In this document: in pieces, positions 15,485 through 22,319 of the stretch
Layout of the letters: every line of letters starts with the position of its first letter
Numbering within the stretch: the stretch's first letter is position 1
NCBI RefSeq assembly: GCF_017676345.1
Contig: NZ_JAFFZM010000007.1
Span: 248,001-312,000, forward strand
Length of the DNA stretch: 64,000 bases
Direction: 5' to 3'
Origin: Streptomyces smyrnaeus
Lineage (GTDB): Bacteria; Actinomycetota; Actinomycetes; Streptomycetales; Streptomycetaceae
Notes under the pieces: generated by a model
Told to the model about the DNA's origin: nothing
Database searches by the model: none
What the model saw: only the letters and a program-made list of their open reading frames with translations
Made by a program: the position numbers and the translations under genes

Positions 15485-16078
15485 ATGAACACGGAGCGAC
15501 CTGTGGCGACCCAAAGGACGGCGATGCCCGTGCGCGCCGACGCCCAGCGCAATGCCGCGCGGGTACTCGCGGCCGCGCGTCGTGCCGTCGCCTCCACCGG
15601 GCTGGACGTGAGCTACCACGAGATCGCGCGGGAGGCCGGCGTCGGCGTGGGCACCGTCTACCGGCGCTACCCCGAACGCGACCACCTCATGGCGGCGGTG
15701 CTGAGCGACATCCTCACCGAACTGATCGACACCGCACACCAGGCCCTGGACTGCGATGACGCCTGGGAGGGCTTCTCGTTGCTGTTCACCGGCCTGGCCC
15801 TGCGCACCGCACAGAACGCGGGACTGTCCGGCTCCCTGGACCAGCACGGCGGACCCACTGTCGCCCAGCAGCGCCACGAACTCCTCGACCTCACCCGGAG
15901 GGTCATCGAACGCGCCCAGGACCAGGGACGTCTTCGCCGGGATCTGGCCTGGCAGGAAGTCCTGCGGCTGACCGGCGCCCCAGCGGTACAGGGATGTGTG
16001 CTGGGACTCGAGCCTGACCCTGCACAGGGTCACCACTTGGTGCTGACCGTTCTTCTCGACGGTCTACAAACCGGCTGA
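15485..16078 (+). CDS. TetR-family transcriptional regulator
   Basis: A 197-residue repressor. Its DNA-binding part AARRAVASTGLDVSYHEIAR followed by EAGVGVGTVYRRYPERDHLM (about residues 27-66) is the TetR helix-turn-helix in the form with YRRYP. The C-terminal domain is of the SbtR/TetR_C type. It is divergent from the two-SDR operon and probably controls it and itself through the GGAC dyads. The ATG at 15485 is used; the preceding GTG at 15482 is equally in frame. The ligand is unknown, but the SDR pair suggests a carbonyl-containing or lipophilic inducer. Confidence 0.9.
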   Translation: MNTERPVATQRTAMPVRADAQRNAARVLAAARRAVASTGLDVSYHEIAREAGVGVGTVYRRYPERDHLMAAVLSDILTELIDTAHQALDCDDAWEGFSLLFTGLALRTAQNAGLSGSLDQHGGPTVAQQRHELLDLTRRVIERAQDQGRLRRDLAWQEVLRLTGAPAVQGCVLGLEPDPAQGHHLVLTVLLDGLQTG

Positions 16079-16451
16079 CACCGGCGACGTGCCGAAGCTC
16101 CCAGGAGCGGATGACATCGTCCGGGAGTGGACGACACCGCCGGGACGATCCGTGCGCCCACTCGGTGCGTTCCATGAATTCAAGTCTCCCGACACCGGGT
16201 GTACCGGCCCTTTGCCAGTGACCCGGTGAGCTGACCCCGGACGGTCCCCTCGTACCGGTTCACGCCAGGGGCTGAATGGTCTCCAAGCCCTCAAGAAGGG
16301 GGCCTGGCCCCAGACGACTTCGCTTTACACACAGGCGGAGCCGTATCCGTCCGTAAATGCCGCACATTCCCCAGGCGAGTGACGGTCCCGCACGAACGAG
16401 GTGGTACGAGGCGCCGACAGTACGACATCACCTCGGGAACTTCCCCACGGT
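16079..16451. other. Intergenic region between TetR gene and decayed ORF; nothing recognised
   Basis: About 370 bases without a gene-like frame, a binding-site-like dyad or an obvious terminator stem. Downstream of the TetR stop there are only short GC-rich partial palindromes. Confidence 0.35.
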
Positions 16452-16932
16452 TCACCCCGACGAGCAGAGGTCAGTACCGGCGTACAAGCGGAAAACCTTG
16501 ACTGCAACGTTGTCGCGGTCGTCAGCGAAGGTGTCTGGGAGGCCAGCGAGTAGTTCCAAGTCTTGCTTGCCGGTCGCCGCGTCGGCCACGACACTGAGGG
16601 GCAGGGTCTCGAACTCTGAAGCGGACAAGGAAGCGTCCACCGCGACAGCGTGAGCGGCCAAGGACGCCAAGACCTCCATGAGCCGTTCCCCAACCGCCAC
16701 GTCAATGCCCCGGGAGTGCAGCCGCTCTCGGCGGCGATTCTGACGCCATGGCTCCTGGTCCAGCAGTGGCAGCAGGACGGCGACCCAGGTACACGCAGCG
16801 ACTCCACAGCATGTCGCGGTCCGAGGTCCTGATCGATCCTTTCTGCAGCAGTTGGAGGGCTTGCCGCACGAGCGGCGCAGGCCCTCCAACCTCCCAATAC
16901 ACGCAGGCTGGGTACAGGACGGGGCCGGACAT
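16452..16932 (-). pseudogene. Decayed unknown gene abutting the IS remnant
   Basis: Leftward frames read LVRQALQLLQKGSIRTSDRD up to about 16800, then, after a frame change, LLPLLDQEPWRQNRRRERLH followed by GIDVAVGERLMEVLASLAAH and VVADAATGKQDLELLAGLPD. Together they look like one helical protein with a single frameshift, truncated upstream where the IS begins at about 16933. No family was recognised. The piece from about 16800 to the stop at 16452 has good codon bias. Confidence 0.4.
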
Positions 16933-16936
16933 TGTC

Positions 16937-17497
16937 TCAGCGGTTGACTTCGAGGTTCGTCAGGACGAGCAGGGCGCGCAGGAGGTGGGTAGCGCGGGCG
17001 GGGTCGGTGCGGAGCTTGGTCAGGATCCGCCAGTTCTTGAGGTGGGCGAAGCCGTGCTCGACCGGTGCGCGTCCGACGGCGAGGACGTGATCGTGGCGGG
17101 CGGCGGTGTTGTCGTGGGTGCGGCCGGGCCGGGCGGCGGATATCCAGATCAGCCGGCCCCGCTCGTCGGTCAGGGCGAGGAAGGGCAGGCCGTGCCGGTG
17201 GTGTTTGCCTGAGTAGTTGCGCCGGTCGGCCTTCCCGGTGCGGCGCTGGGTGGCAATGAGGGTACCGTCGATCAAGACCACCTCCCCGCCCCTGCCTGGC
17301 GATCGTCTTCAGAGCGCGGTCCAGGCGCGGTGCCTGCGCGGCGAGCAAGGTGATCAGCTCGTCGCGCCAGCGGCGGACGGTGGACCCGGACACGTTGTTG
17401 CCGCCGGCCATGTCGGCCAGGCGCTGGTCGTGGCGCAGCACGGCATGCCCCGTGGTTACGCCCGCGCCGCGCGGTCGCAGGTGGCGGGGCAGGTCAC
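16937..17497 (-). pseudogene. Transposase, IS5-like DDE_4 type, inactivated by frameshifts and internal deletion
   Basis: Readable parts are VTTGHAVLRHDQRLADMAGG, STVRRWRDELITLLAAQAPR, then in another frame VVLIDGTLIATQRRTGKADR with its first catalytic Asp, YSGKHHRHGLPFLALTDERG, ISAARPGRTHDNTAARHDHV, and the end VEHGFAHLKNWRILTKLRTD. One frame change lies near 17460 and another near 17290 (after LKTIARQGR). Between HDHV and LAVGRAPVEHG about 55-60 residues that normally carry the second Asp are missing. It cannot code for an active transposase. Confidence 0.8.
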
Positions 17498-17947
17498 AAA
17501 CGGGTGGTGAAGCGGCCGTCGGGCAGTTTACGCAGCAAGCCGCGGTCGACGAGTCTGACCAGCTTCCCGCGCAGCGGCTCCAACTTGGACCGCACGCTGA
17601 CATCGATCCCCAGGGCGTCGCCGACCTGCCGGGCCGTGAACCGGTCCGGCCGCCTGCCGCACGGTGGCCAGGATGCGCTGGTAGTCCGGCGGGAGCACGG
17701 TCTCCTCCATGCCTGGTGTTCGGTGCGGGATCAGCATCACCGCTCGTCCTCCCACCTGCCCGGGCGCCGGCGCGGCCGAGGCGCGTTCGTTGGCGAGCTG
17801 TTCGCTCACCCGCTCAAGAACCCGCTACGCGACAGCGAACTCGTCCCGCTCGGCCCGCATCTCCGCCAACTCCCTGGCGAGCAGTTCCTCACGTTCGTCC
17901 AGCTTCACACGCCGCACGGTGATCCGCTTCAGCAGCTCGGGATCCAT
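17494..17947 (-). pseudogene. IS-associated helper protein with in-frame stop and frameshift
   Basis: It starts MDPELLKRITVRRVKLDERE, a coiled coil continuing LARELAEMRAERDEFAVA. It meets a TAG at 17825-17827 and carries on in frame as RVLERVSEQLANERASAAPA, then METVLPPDYQ-like sequence (MEETVLPPDYQRILATVRQA). A second frame change near 17655 is needed to read the winged-helix end (VGDALGIDVSVRSKLEPLRG, then RGLLRKLPDGRFTTRL). The two lesions make it a pseudogene. The same helper type left a fragment at 7.0-7.1 kb. Confidence 0.7.
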
Positions 17948-18237
17948 GCCTCGGAAGGTAGAAGGCCGCCTGACTCCAGCGAGTAGGAATCAGCGAACCC
18001 CTCCAGCTCTGGCAAACGATCTACCGCGCAAACTGCCGCCGACGACCAGCACGAACACCCCGAGAGCCGGTCACACCAGCCCTGTGACCTGTGATTCCAA
18101 GTTGGCGGAGGCTCACTGCAGCGCACTGCGATGCGCGATCACGGTTGTCACGGGCATTCACGGATTGTCCGGAATTGCGATTCCGGCTCGGCTCGCGTGG
18201 GCCGACCATGACGGCTGCGACAGCATATTGTCGCGTG
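17948..18237. other. Intergenic stretch holding repeat copy B and a probable promoter
   Basis: It contains the 104-bp dispersed repeat (18016-18119). At its right end TATTGT (18226-18231) lies seven bases before the GTG at 18238, consistent with a -10 box for a leaderless message. Nothing else is recognised. Confidence 0.4.
18016..18119 (-). repeat. 104-bp dispersed repeat, copy B (inverted relative to copy A)
   Basis: The reverse complement of this stretch aligns without gaps with 11651-11754. Shared blocks include cgccaacttg, ggctggtgtgaccgg, gctggtcg and gtagatc. It lies 70 bases outside the IS remnant, so it could be linked to that element or be an independent repeat family. Confidence 0.6.
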
Positions 18238-18759
18238 GTGGACAACGCGTTCTGGATCGCTGCCCTGACCGGCGGCACGGCTGTCCTCGCCAGCTGGGTG
18301 ACGAACCAAGGCAATGCCAAGGCGGCCCGGATACAGGCGGACTCCGCAGCAGAGACACAACGAATGCATCAACTACGTGAGAGCCGACGTGCGGCATACA
18401 TCGACCTGATCGAGCACACCCATCGGATGGCGGAACTGTACTGGGAGGTATCGACCACCCGGCAGATCAGCGACGCCGGCGAACGCCTCGCCGCCCGTAC
18501 CGAGCTGCGTGACCGCGAACGCGATGAATACGCCAAGCTTCGACGCTGCGTACGCGTGATCGATCTCGAGGGGCCTCCAGACGTGGTCGCGGCAGCGGAG
18601 GCGTTGAAGGATGAGGTCAGCAACTTCTACGCGGCCTTCAAGGCTCTGCTGGCCGACGAGGCAGGCGCCGAGAGAGACTTCGACAACCGGTACAGACCGT
18701 TCTGGGCGGCCCTCACCCGGTTCACCGAAGCCGCCAGGCAGACCCTGCACGCCGAGTAG
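18238..18759 (+). CDS. Membrane-anchored coiled-coil hypothetical protein
   Basis: A 173-residue protein starting (GTG) VDNAFWIAALTGGTAVLASW, one N-terminal transmembrane helix, followed by a long charged helical region (QRMHQLRESRRAAYIDLIEH, RDRERDEYAKLRRCVRVIDL). This matches a family of actinobacterial hypothetical proteins I recall, with a membrane anchor and a cytoplasmic helical bundle and no known function. Start 18238 is preferred because TATTGT seven bases upstream would give a leaderless mRNA and there is no ribosome binding site; 18235 or ATG 18208 are alternatives. It is monocistronic. Confidence 0.7.
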   Translation: MDNAFWIAALTGGTAVLASWVTNQGNAKAARIQADSAAETQRMHQLRESRRAAYIDLIEHTHRMAELYWEVSTTRQISDAGERLAARTELRDRERDEYAKLRRCVRVIDLEGPPDVVAAAEALKDEVSNFYAAFKALLADEAGAERDFDNRYRPFWAALTRFTEAARQTLHAE

Positions 18760-18930
18760 AGACCGTTGTCCCACCGGACTTGAGGACGGGTGTCGAGTGA
18801 GCGTGGGCTCAAGTGCGTGACACCGACGCGGTCGCCGATATCCCGGAGCAACCCGAAAGCACCGAACGCCCCGAACGCCCCGAAAGCCCCCGACTGACGT
18901 CACCGGACGCGGCGGGGCCGATCGGATCGG
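18760..18930. other. Convergent gap with short CGAAAGCCCC-type repeats
   Basis: The sequence cgaacgccccgaacgccccgaaagcccc (18860-18890 region) is a short direct-repeat run between two converging genes. No strong terminator was seen. Confidence 0.4.
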
Positions 18931-19623
18931 CTAGGTCTCCGTCAACGCGGTGACCAGTTCATCGAGTCCGTCGAACCGCCAGTCGAAGACATCGGTGCTC
19001 GTCGGCGGGTCCCCGACCGGCCGCTGGACGTAGGCGGTCCGCATACCTTGCGCCTGAGCTCCGCGCAGATCCCAGGCGTGGGCGGCCACCTTGAGCACGC
19101 GCTCCGGTGGACAACCGGCGGTGTCGAGGGCGAGCTGGTAGACCTCCGGCGCCGGCTTGTAGGCCTGGACGGCTTCGGCGGACAAGGCCTGGTGCCACCG
19201 CAACCCGGCATCCGCGTTCAGCCGGAGCAGAACGGTCCGGGCGGCGTTGGAGAGTCCCACCACGGGAAACCGCCGCGCCAGCCGCTCCAGACCGGCGACA
19301 GAGTCTCCCCAAGGGGGCAACCGCCGGCTCGCTGTTGCCAGCCGGGCAACGGTCGCCGGATCGGCGATACCGGCACGGTCGGCCACCCGATGAGCAGCCT
19401 CTCGGTCGATGATCTCGCTGCTGACGTACGCGCGACTCCCTTGCTCGATGCGTTGCTGTTCGAGCTCGACATGCTGCTGCCACACGGTGAGCAGCTCGTC
19501 GACGGCCGCGTCGTCGGCCGTCGGCACCGCGTCGCGGATGCCCGCTCGGAGGCCGCCGGGTTCATCGACAAGTGTTCCGAGGATGTCGAAGACGACGACC
19601 TCGATGTCGCAGATCTCGACCAT
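18931..19623 (-). CDS. HAD-superfamily hydrolase, haloacid dehalogenase type II-like
   Basis: A 230-residue hydrolase. The nucleophile motif is VVVFDILGTLVDE (Asp about residue 12), the second motif VVGLSNAART (Ser/Asn about 119-121), the Lys in AVQAYKPAPEVYQL (about 149), and the acidic fourth motif appears weakened (VLKVAAHAWDLRGAQAQG, with His/Asp). Type II 2-haloacid dehalogenases have exactly the xxKPxxxxY and VAxHxxDxxGAxxxG pattern seen here, so dehalogenation of a 2-haloacid is a reasonable guess. AAGGAG lies five bases before ATG 19623. It is divergent from a CGNR regulator across an 80-bp region with two matching dyads. Confidence 0.85.
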   Translation of the reverse strand: MVEICDIEVVVFDILGTLVDEPGGLRAGIRDAVPTADDAAVDELLTVWQQHVELEQQRIEQGSRAYVSSEIIDREAAHRVADRAGIADPATVARLATASRRLPPWGDSVAGLERLARRFPVVGLSNAARTVLLRLNADAGLRWHQALSAEAVQAYKPAPEVYQLALDTAGCPPERVLKVAAHAWDLRGAQAQGMRTAYVQRPVGDPPTSTDVFDWRFDGLDELVTALTET

Positions 19624-19643
19624 GCGTGCTCCTTCGCTCTGGC

Positions 19644-19703
19644 GTCACCGGTTCAACAGGTGACGATATTGCCGCCAGGCTCGTCACCGGTCAAGATGGT
19701 GAT
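19644..19703. promoter_or_regulatory. Two matched dyads GTCACC-N9-GGTGA(C/T): operators for the CGNR regulator
   Basis: GTCACC (19644-19649) pairs with GGTGAC (19659-19664), and GTCACC (19683-19688) with GGTGAT (19698-19703). Spacing is nine bases in both, and both copies continue GTCACCGGT(T)CAA. They are 39 bp apart, nearly four helical turns, and fill the gap between the HAD and CGNR starts. Autoregulation by the CGNR protein is the simplest reading. Confidence 0.65.
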
Positions 19704-20276
19704 GTGAATTTCGCGTACGTGAGCGGCAACGCAGCCCTCGACCTGGCCGGCACCGTGGGGTCTCGTCGGGACGAGCCCGACGACACCCTTGCCACTCCTG
19801 CTGACCTCGAACGCTGGGTGGCCGCATGTGACGAGCTTCCCGACCGGGTCACCGCCGACTTCCCGACCTTCGAATTCGCGCTGTCGCTGCGGGAGGCGCT
19901 CTACCAGCTCGCTCTCGACCGCGTGCTCGATCGGCGCTTCGACCCGGCCGGCCTCCGGATCGTCAACGACGCGGCCGCCGGACCGGTGCCCAAGATGGAG
20001 CTGAGCGACGCGGGGCTGCGTATGTCGGGAGACCTGCGCGCAGTGCTCTCGCACATAGCCAGAAGCGGTATCTCCGTGCTGGCCGACCCCCAGGCCTGCC
20101 TCAAGGAGTGCGGTCGCCCCGGCTGCACCCGCATCTATCTCGACCGCTCGCGGGGCGCCCGGCGCACCTGGTGCGGTATGGACGCGTGCGGCAACCGCGT
20201 CAAGGCCGCCGCCTATCGAGCCCGCAGACGGGCAGCCACCACTGCCGAGGACGACGGACCCAGCAGAACCACCTGA
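19704..20276 (+). CDS. CGNR zinc-finger / ABATE-domain regulator
   Basis: A 190-residue putative transcription factor starting (GTG) VNFAYVSGNAALDLAGTVGS, the ABATE-type N-terminal stress-sensing domain. It ends in a CGNR zinc finger: C in QACLKECGRPGCTRIYLDRS and WCGMDACGNRVKAAAYRARR, with four Cys and the CGNR tetrad at about residues 167-170, as expected for DNA binding. Such proteins are widespread in actinobacteria, usually beside the gene they control. Here that would be the divergent HAD dehalogenase, through the GTCACC dyads. GTG 19704 is the only start that keeps the family N-terminus. Confidence 0.9.
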   Translation: MNFAYVSGNAALDLAGTVGSRRDEPDDTLATPADLERWVAACDELPDRVTADFPTFEFALSLREALYQLALDRVLDRRFDPAGLRIVNDAAAGPVPKMELSDAGLRMSGDLRAVLSHIARSGISVLADPQACLKECGRPGCTRIYLDRSRGARRTWCGMDACGNRVKAAAYRARRRAATTAEDDGPSRTT

Positions 20277-20360
20277 CGTTCGAGGGTGACAGCGATCACC
20301 ACGCTGGTTGCCACAGGCACGAGTGGATGTGCGATCGTGGACGGCAGAGCCCGACAGGCT

Positions 20361-20402
20361 CCTGGACGAGGTGCGCCGTACCCAGTCATGACAAGACGAC
20401 GC
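20361..20402 (+). ncRNA. Guanidine-III (ykkC-III) riboswitch
   Basis: The 42 bases cctggacgaggtgcgccgta + cccagtcatgacaagacgac + gc agree almost base for base with the guanidine-III aptamer consensus I remember: a CCNGGACGAGGUGCGCCGUA core, CCNGUCANGACAAGACG, and terminal GC. The CCTGG/CCCAG and CGGCG-type pairings that form the short pseudoknot are present, with one G-to-A change in GACGACGC. It ends a few bases before AAGGG, the ribosome binding site of gdx, so guanidinium binding would free the site and switch translation on. The class, position and target gene agree. Confidence 0.88.
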
Positions 20403-20416
20403 GAAGGGTGTCTGTC

Positions 20417-20731
20417 ATGGCATGGCTGGTTCTTGTGGTGTCCGGAGTGCTGGAAGCAGTGTGGGCAACGGCGCTGGGCAAATCGGAAGGCTTCACCCGT
20501 CCCCTGCCGAGCATTGTTTTCGGCCTCGGGCTGGTGCTGAGCATGGCCGGACTGGCCTTTGCGCTGCGGACGGTGCCCGTGGGCACCGGCTACGCGGTCT
20601 GGGTGGGCATCGGAGCGGTGCTCACCGCGACCTACGCCATGCTCTTCGACGGTGAATCAGCCGGCCCGGTGAAGCTGCTGCTGCTGGTCGGCATCGTCGG
20701 CTGCGTTGCCGGTCTGAAACTGACGCACTGA
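20417..20731 (+). CDS. gdx: Guanidinium exporter Gdx (SugE-type small multidrug resistance protein)
   Basis: A 104-residue inner-membrane protein with four transmembrane helices. The first helix holds the essential Glu in GVLEAVWATALGKSEGF (about residue 13), together with the Gdx-type AVWATALGKSEGFTR sequence. The later helices VPVGTGYAVWVGIGAVLTAT and LLLLVGIVGCVAGLKLTH complete the SMR fold. Dual-topology dimers exchange guanidinium for protons. The directly upstream guanidine-III riboswitch separates this from quaternary-ammonium EmrE types and fixes the function with good confidence. The ribosome binding site AAGGG lies eight bases upstream. Confidence 0.93.
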   Translation: MAWLVLVVSGVLEAVWATALGKSEGFTRPLPSIVFGLGLVLSMAGLAFALRTVPVGTGYAVWVGIGAVLTATYAMLFDGESAGPVKLLLLVGIVGCVAGLKLTH

Positions 20732-20806
20732 CCACGTCTCGAAGCCCGCAGCGGCACCCGACGTAAGTGCGTGCGGCTGCATGCGCCGGGGCGGCATCCT
20801 GGGGCG

Positions 20807-21571
20807 ATGGAGCAACTGCAGAAGATCGCGGGCCTTCTCGGCGGTGCGCTGGGGCGCGAGGCCATCGGGACGTACCTGCACGGATCATGGGTGCTCGGCG
20901 GCCTTCGACCGGCCAGTGATGTGGACGTCCTCGTCGTCTCACGGCGCCGTATGAACGACCGGGAACGGCAGGCACTTCTCGATGGGCTGCTGCGCATTTC
21001 CGGTTCCGGTTCGCCCGGCAGCCTCCGCCCGGTCGAGCTGACTGTCGTCGTCCAGTCCGAGGTCCGCCCGTGGCGGTACCCTCCGACCTGCGACTTCCAG
21101 TACGGCGAGTGGCTGCGCGCCGAGTTCGAGGCAGGGATGCTCCCCCAGCCGGAGCCGATGCCGGATCTGGCCCTGCTCATCACGATGGCGCTGTCCGGTG
21201 ACCACACGCTCAGTGGCCCGCCGCCGGCGCAGGTGCTGGAGCGCGTTCCGCACGAGGACCTGGTGCGGGCGGGCGTGTCGGGTATTCCGGCGCTGCTCGA
21301 CGAGTTGGACAGCGACACCCGCAACGTCGTGCTGACCCTGGCCCGCATCTGGACCACGCTCGCCACCGGGGAGAGCAGGCCGAAGGACTCCGCCGCCGAC
21401 TGGGCCCTGGCGCGACTTCCACCGGAACACCGCCCTGTACTGGAACATGCTCGACAGCTGTATCTCACCTCCCGCTACTCCGAAGAGAGGTGGAGCCGCG
21501 AGTTGAAGGCGCAGGTGCGTCCGTACGCGGACGCCGTGCTCACCGAAATCGACCGGCTGGCGCCACGTTGA
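20807..21571 (+). CDS. Aminoglycoside nucleotidyltransferase, ANT(3'')/ANT(9)-like (AadA family)
   Basis: A 254-residue enzyme, close to the 255-265 usual for AadA. The nucleotidyltransferase motif is GSWVLGGLRPASDVDVLVVS (Gly-Ser, then Asp-x-Asp at about residues 34-36), and RPVELTVVVQSEV supplies the catalytic Glu (about 75). The region DSDTRNVVLTLARIWTTLAT followed by KDSAADWALARLPPEHRPVL is the C-terminal helical domain typical of streptomycin/spectinomycin adenylyltransferases. Many actinobacterial copies are intrinsic and their natural substrate is unproven. The ATG at 20807 is used; no good ribosome binding site is seen, so a leaderless message is possible. Confidence 0.85.
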   Translation: MEQLQKIAGLLGGALGREAIGTYLHGSWVLGGLRPASDVDVLVVSRRRMNDRERQALLDGLLRISGSGSPGSLRPVELTVVVQSEVRPWRYPPTCDFQYGEWLRAEFEAGMLPQPEPMPDLALLITMALSGDHTLSGPPPAQVLERVPHEDLVRAGVSGIPALLDELDSDTRNVVLTLARIWTTLATGESRPKDSAADWALARLPPEHRPVLEHARQLYLTSRYSEERWSRELKAQVRPYADAVLTEIDRLAPR

Positions 21572-21597
21572 CAGCTGGGCCCGCGTTGACAGCTGGG
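21566..21597. repeat. Short direct repeat at the end of the AadA-like gene
   Basis: The sequence cgttgacagctggg occurs at 21566-21579 and again at 21584-21597 (18-bp period). The first copy includes the stop codon of the gene, suggesting a small tandem duplication of the gene end. Confidence 0.7.
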
Positions 21598-21670
21598 TCT
21601 CGTCGTTCGGATCACCCGATTGATCCCGCTGGACGAATGACATCGAGGTCCCCGGCCAGGTGGCCGGGCG

Positions 21671-22315
21671 TCACACGAGCAGCCCCGCCTCGTGCGCCAG
21701 CACCGCCGCCTGGACCCGGTTGGTGCAGTCGGTGCGGGTCAGGATGCTGCTGATGTGGGCCTTGACCGTGCCGGGGCTCAGGTGGAGCTGTGCGGCGATC
21801 TCGGCGTTGGAGAGACCGGTGCCCAGCAGCCGCAGGACGTCCCGCTCGGCCGGTGTCAGATCGGCGATCCGACGTGAGGCGGCTTCGCTGCCGTGGCCCA
21901 GTCGGGTCCGGAAGTCGACGAGTTGGCGGGTGATCTGCGGGGCGAGGACGGGCTCTCCGGCGGCGGCGCGGCGTACGGCGTCGATGAGGTCGCGGGGGCC
22001 GGTGTCCTTGAGGAGGTAGCCGTGGGCTCCGGCGCGCAGAGCGCCGGCGACGGTCGATTCCTCGCCGAAGGCCGTGAGCATCACCGCTCGGGTGCGGGAC
22101 GACTGCCGGGTGATCTCGGTGACAGCGGTGATGCCGTCCCCGGGCATCCGGATGTCGAGGAGGGCGACGTCGACGGGGTGGGTGCGGCAGGCTTCTACGG
22201 CCTCATGGGCGTCCTGCGCCTCGGCCACGACACGGATCTCGTCGTCGTTCTCCAGGATCAGGCGGACCCCGGTGCGCATCAGCGCCTCGTCGTCGGCGAT
22301 CAGGACTCGGATCAT
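21671..22315 (-). CDS. NarL/LuxR-family response regulator
   Basis: A 214-residue two-component regulator. The receiver domain (1-120) has the acidic pair in RVLIADDEALMRTG, the phosphorylated Asp in VALLDIRMPGDG (about residue 54) and Lys in YLLKDTGPRDL (about 104). The C-terminal LuxR helix-turn-helix is LTPAERDVLRLLGTGLSNAE and IAAQLHLSPGTVKAHISSIL (about 150-190). It is encoded four bases after its partner kinase and very probably forms a phosphorelay with it. Targets are unknown. Confidence 0.93.
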   Translation of the reverse strand: MIRVLIADDEALMRTGVRLILENDDEIRVVAEAQDAHEAVEACRTHPVDVALLDIRMPGDGITAVTEITRQSSRTRAVMLTAFGEESTVAGALRAGAHGYLLKDTGPRDLIDAVRRAAAGEPVLAPQITRQLVDFRTRLGHGSEAASRRIADLTPAERDVLRLLGTGLSNAEIAAQLHLSPGTVKAHISSILTRTDCTNRVQAAVLAHEAGLLV

Positions 22316-22319
22316 CGGC

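Larger units (their letters stand above)
16933..17947 (-). mobile_element. Degenerate insertion sequence (helper ORF plus DDE transposase)
   Basis: The block holds an upstream coiled-coil helper gene and a downstream transposase, joined by an overlapping GTGA stop/start at 17494-17497. Both genes carry several lesions, so the element cannot move by itself. It interrupts or borders an older gene on its left. I could not fix terminal inverted repeats; gacattgtctcagcgg (16931-16946) is a candidate left end. Confidence 0.7.

Noticed and set aside
17281..17300. Programmed ribosomal frameshift in the transposase
   Set aside because: No typical slippery heptamer is visible, there is another frameshift upstream, and an internal deletion removes a catalytic region, so decay is simpler.
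20286..20416. Guanidine-I or guanidine-II riboswitch before gdx
   Set aside because: Neither the long ykkC-I core nor the twin ACGR hairpins are present, while the guanidine-III pattern fits closely.
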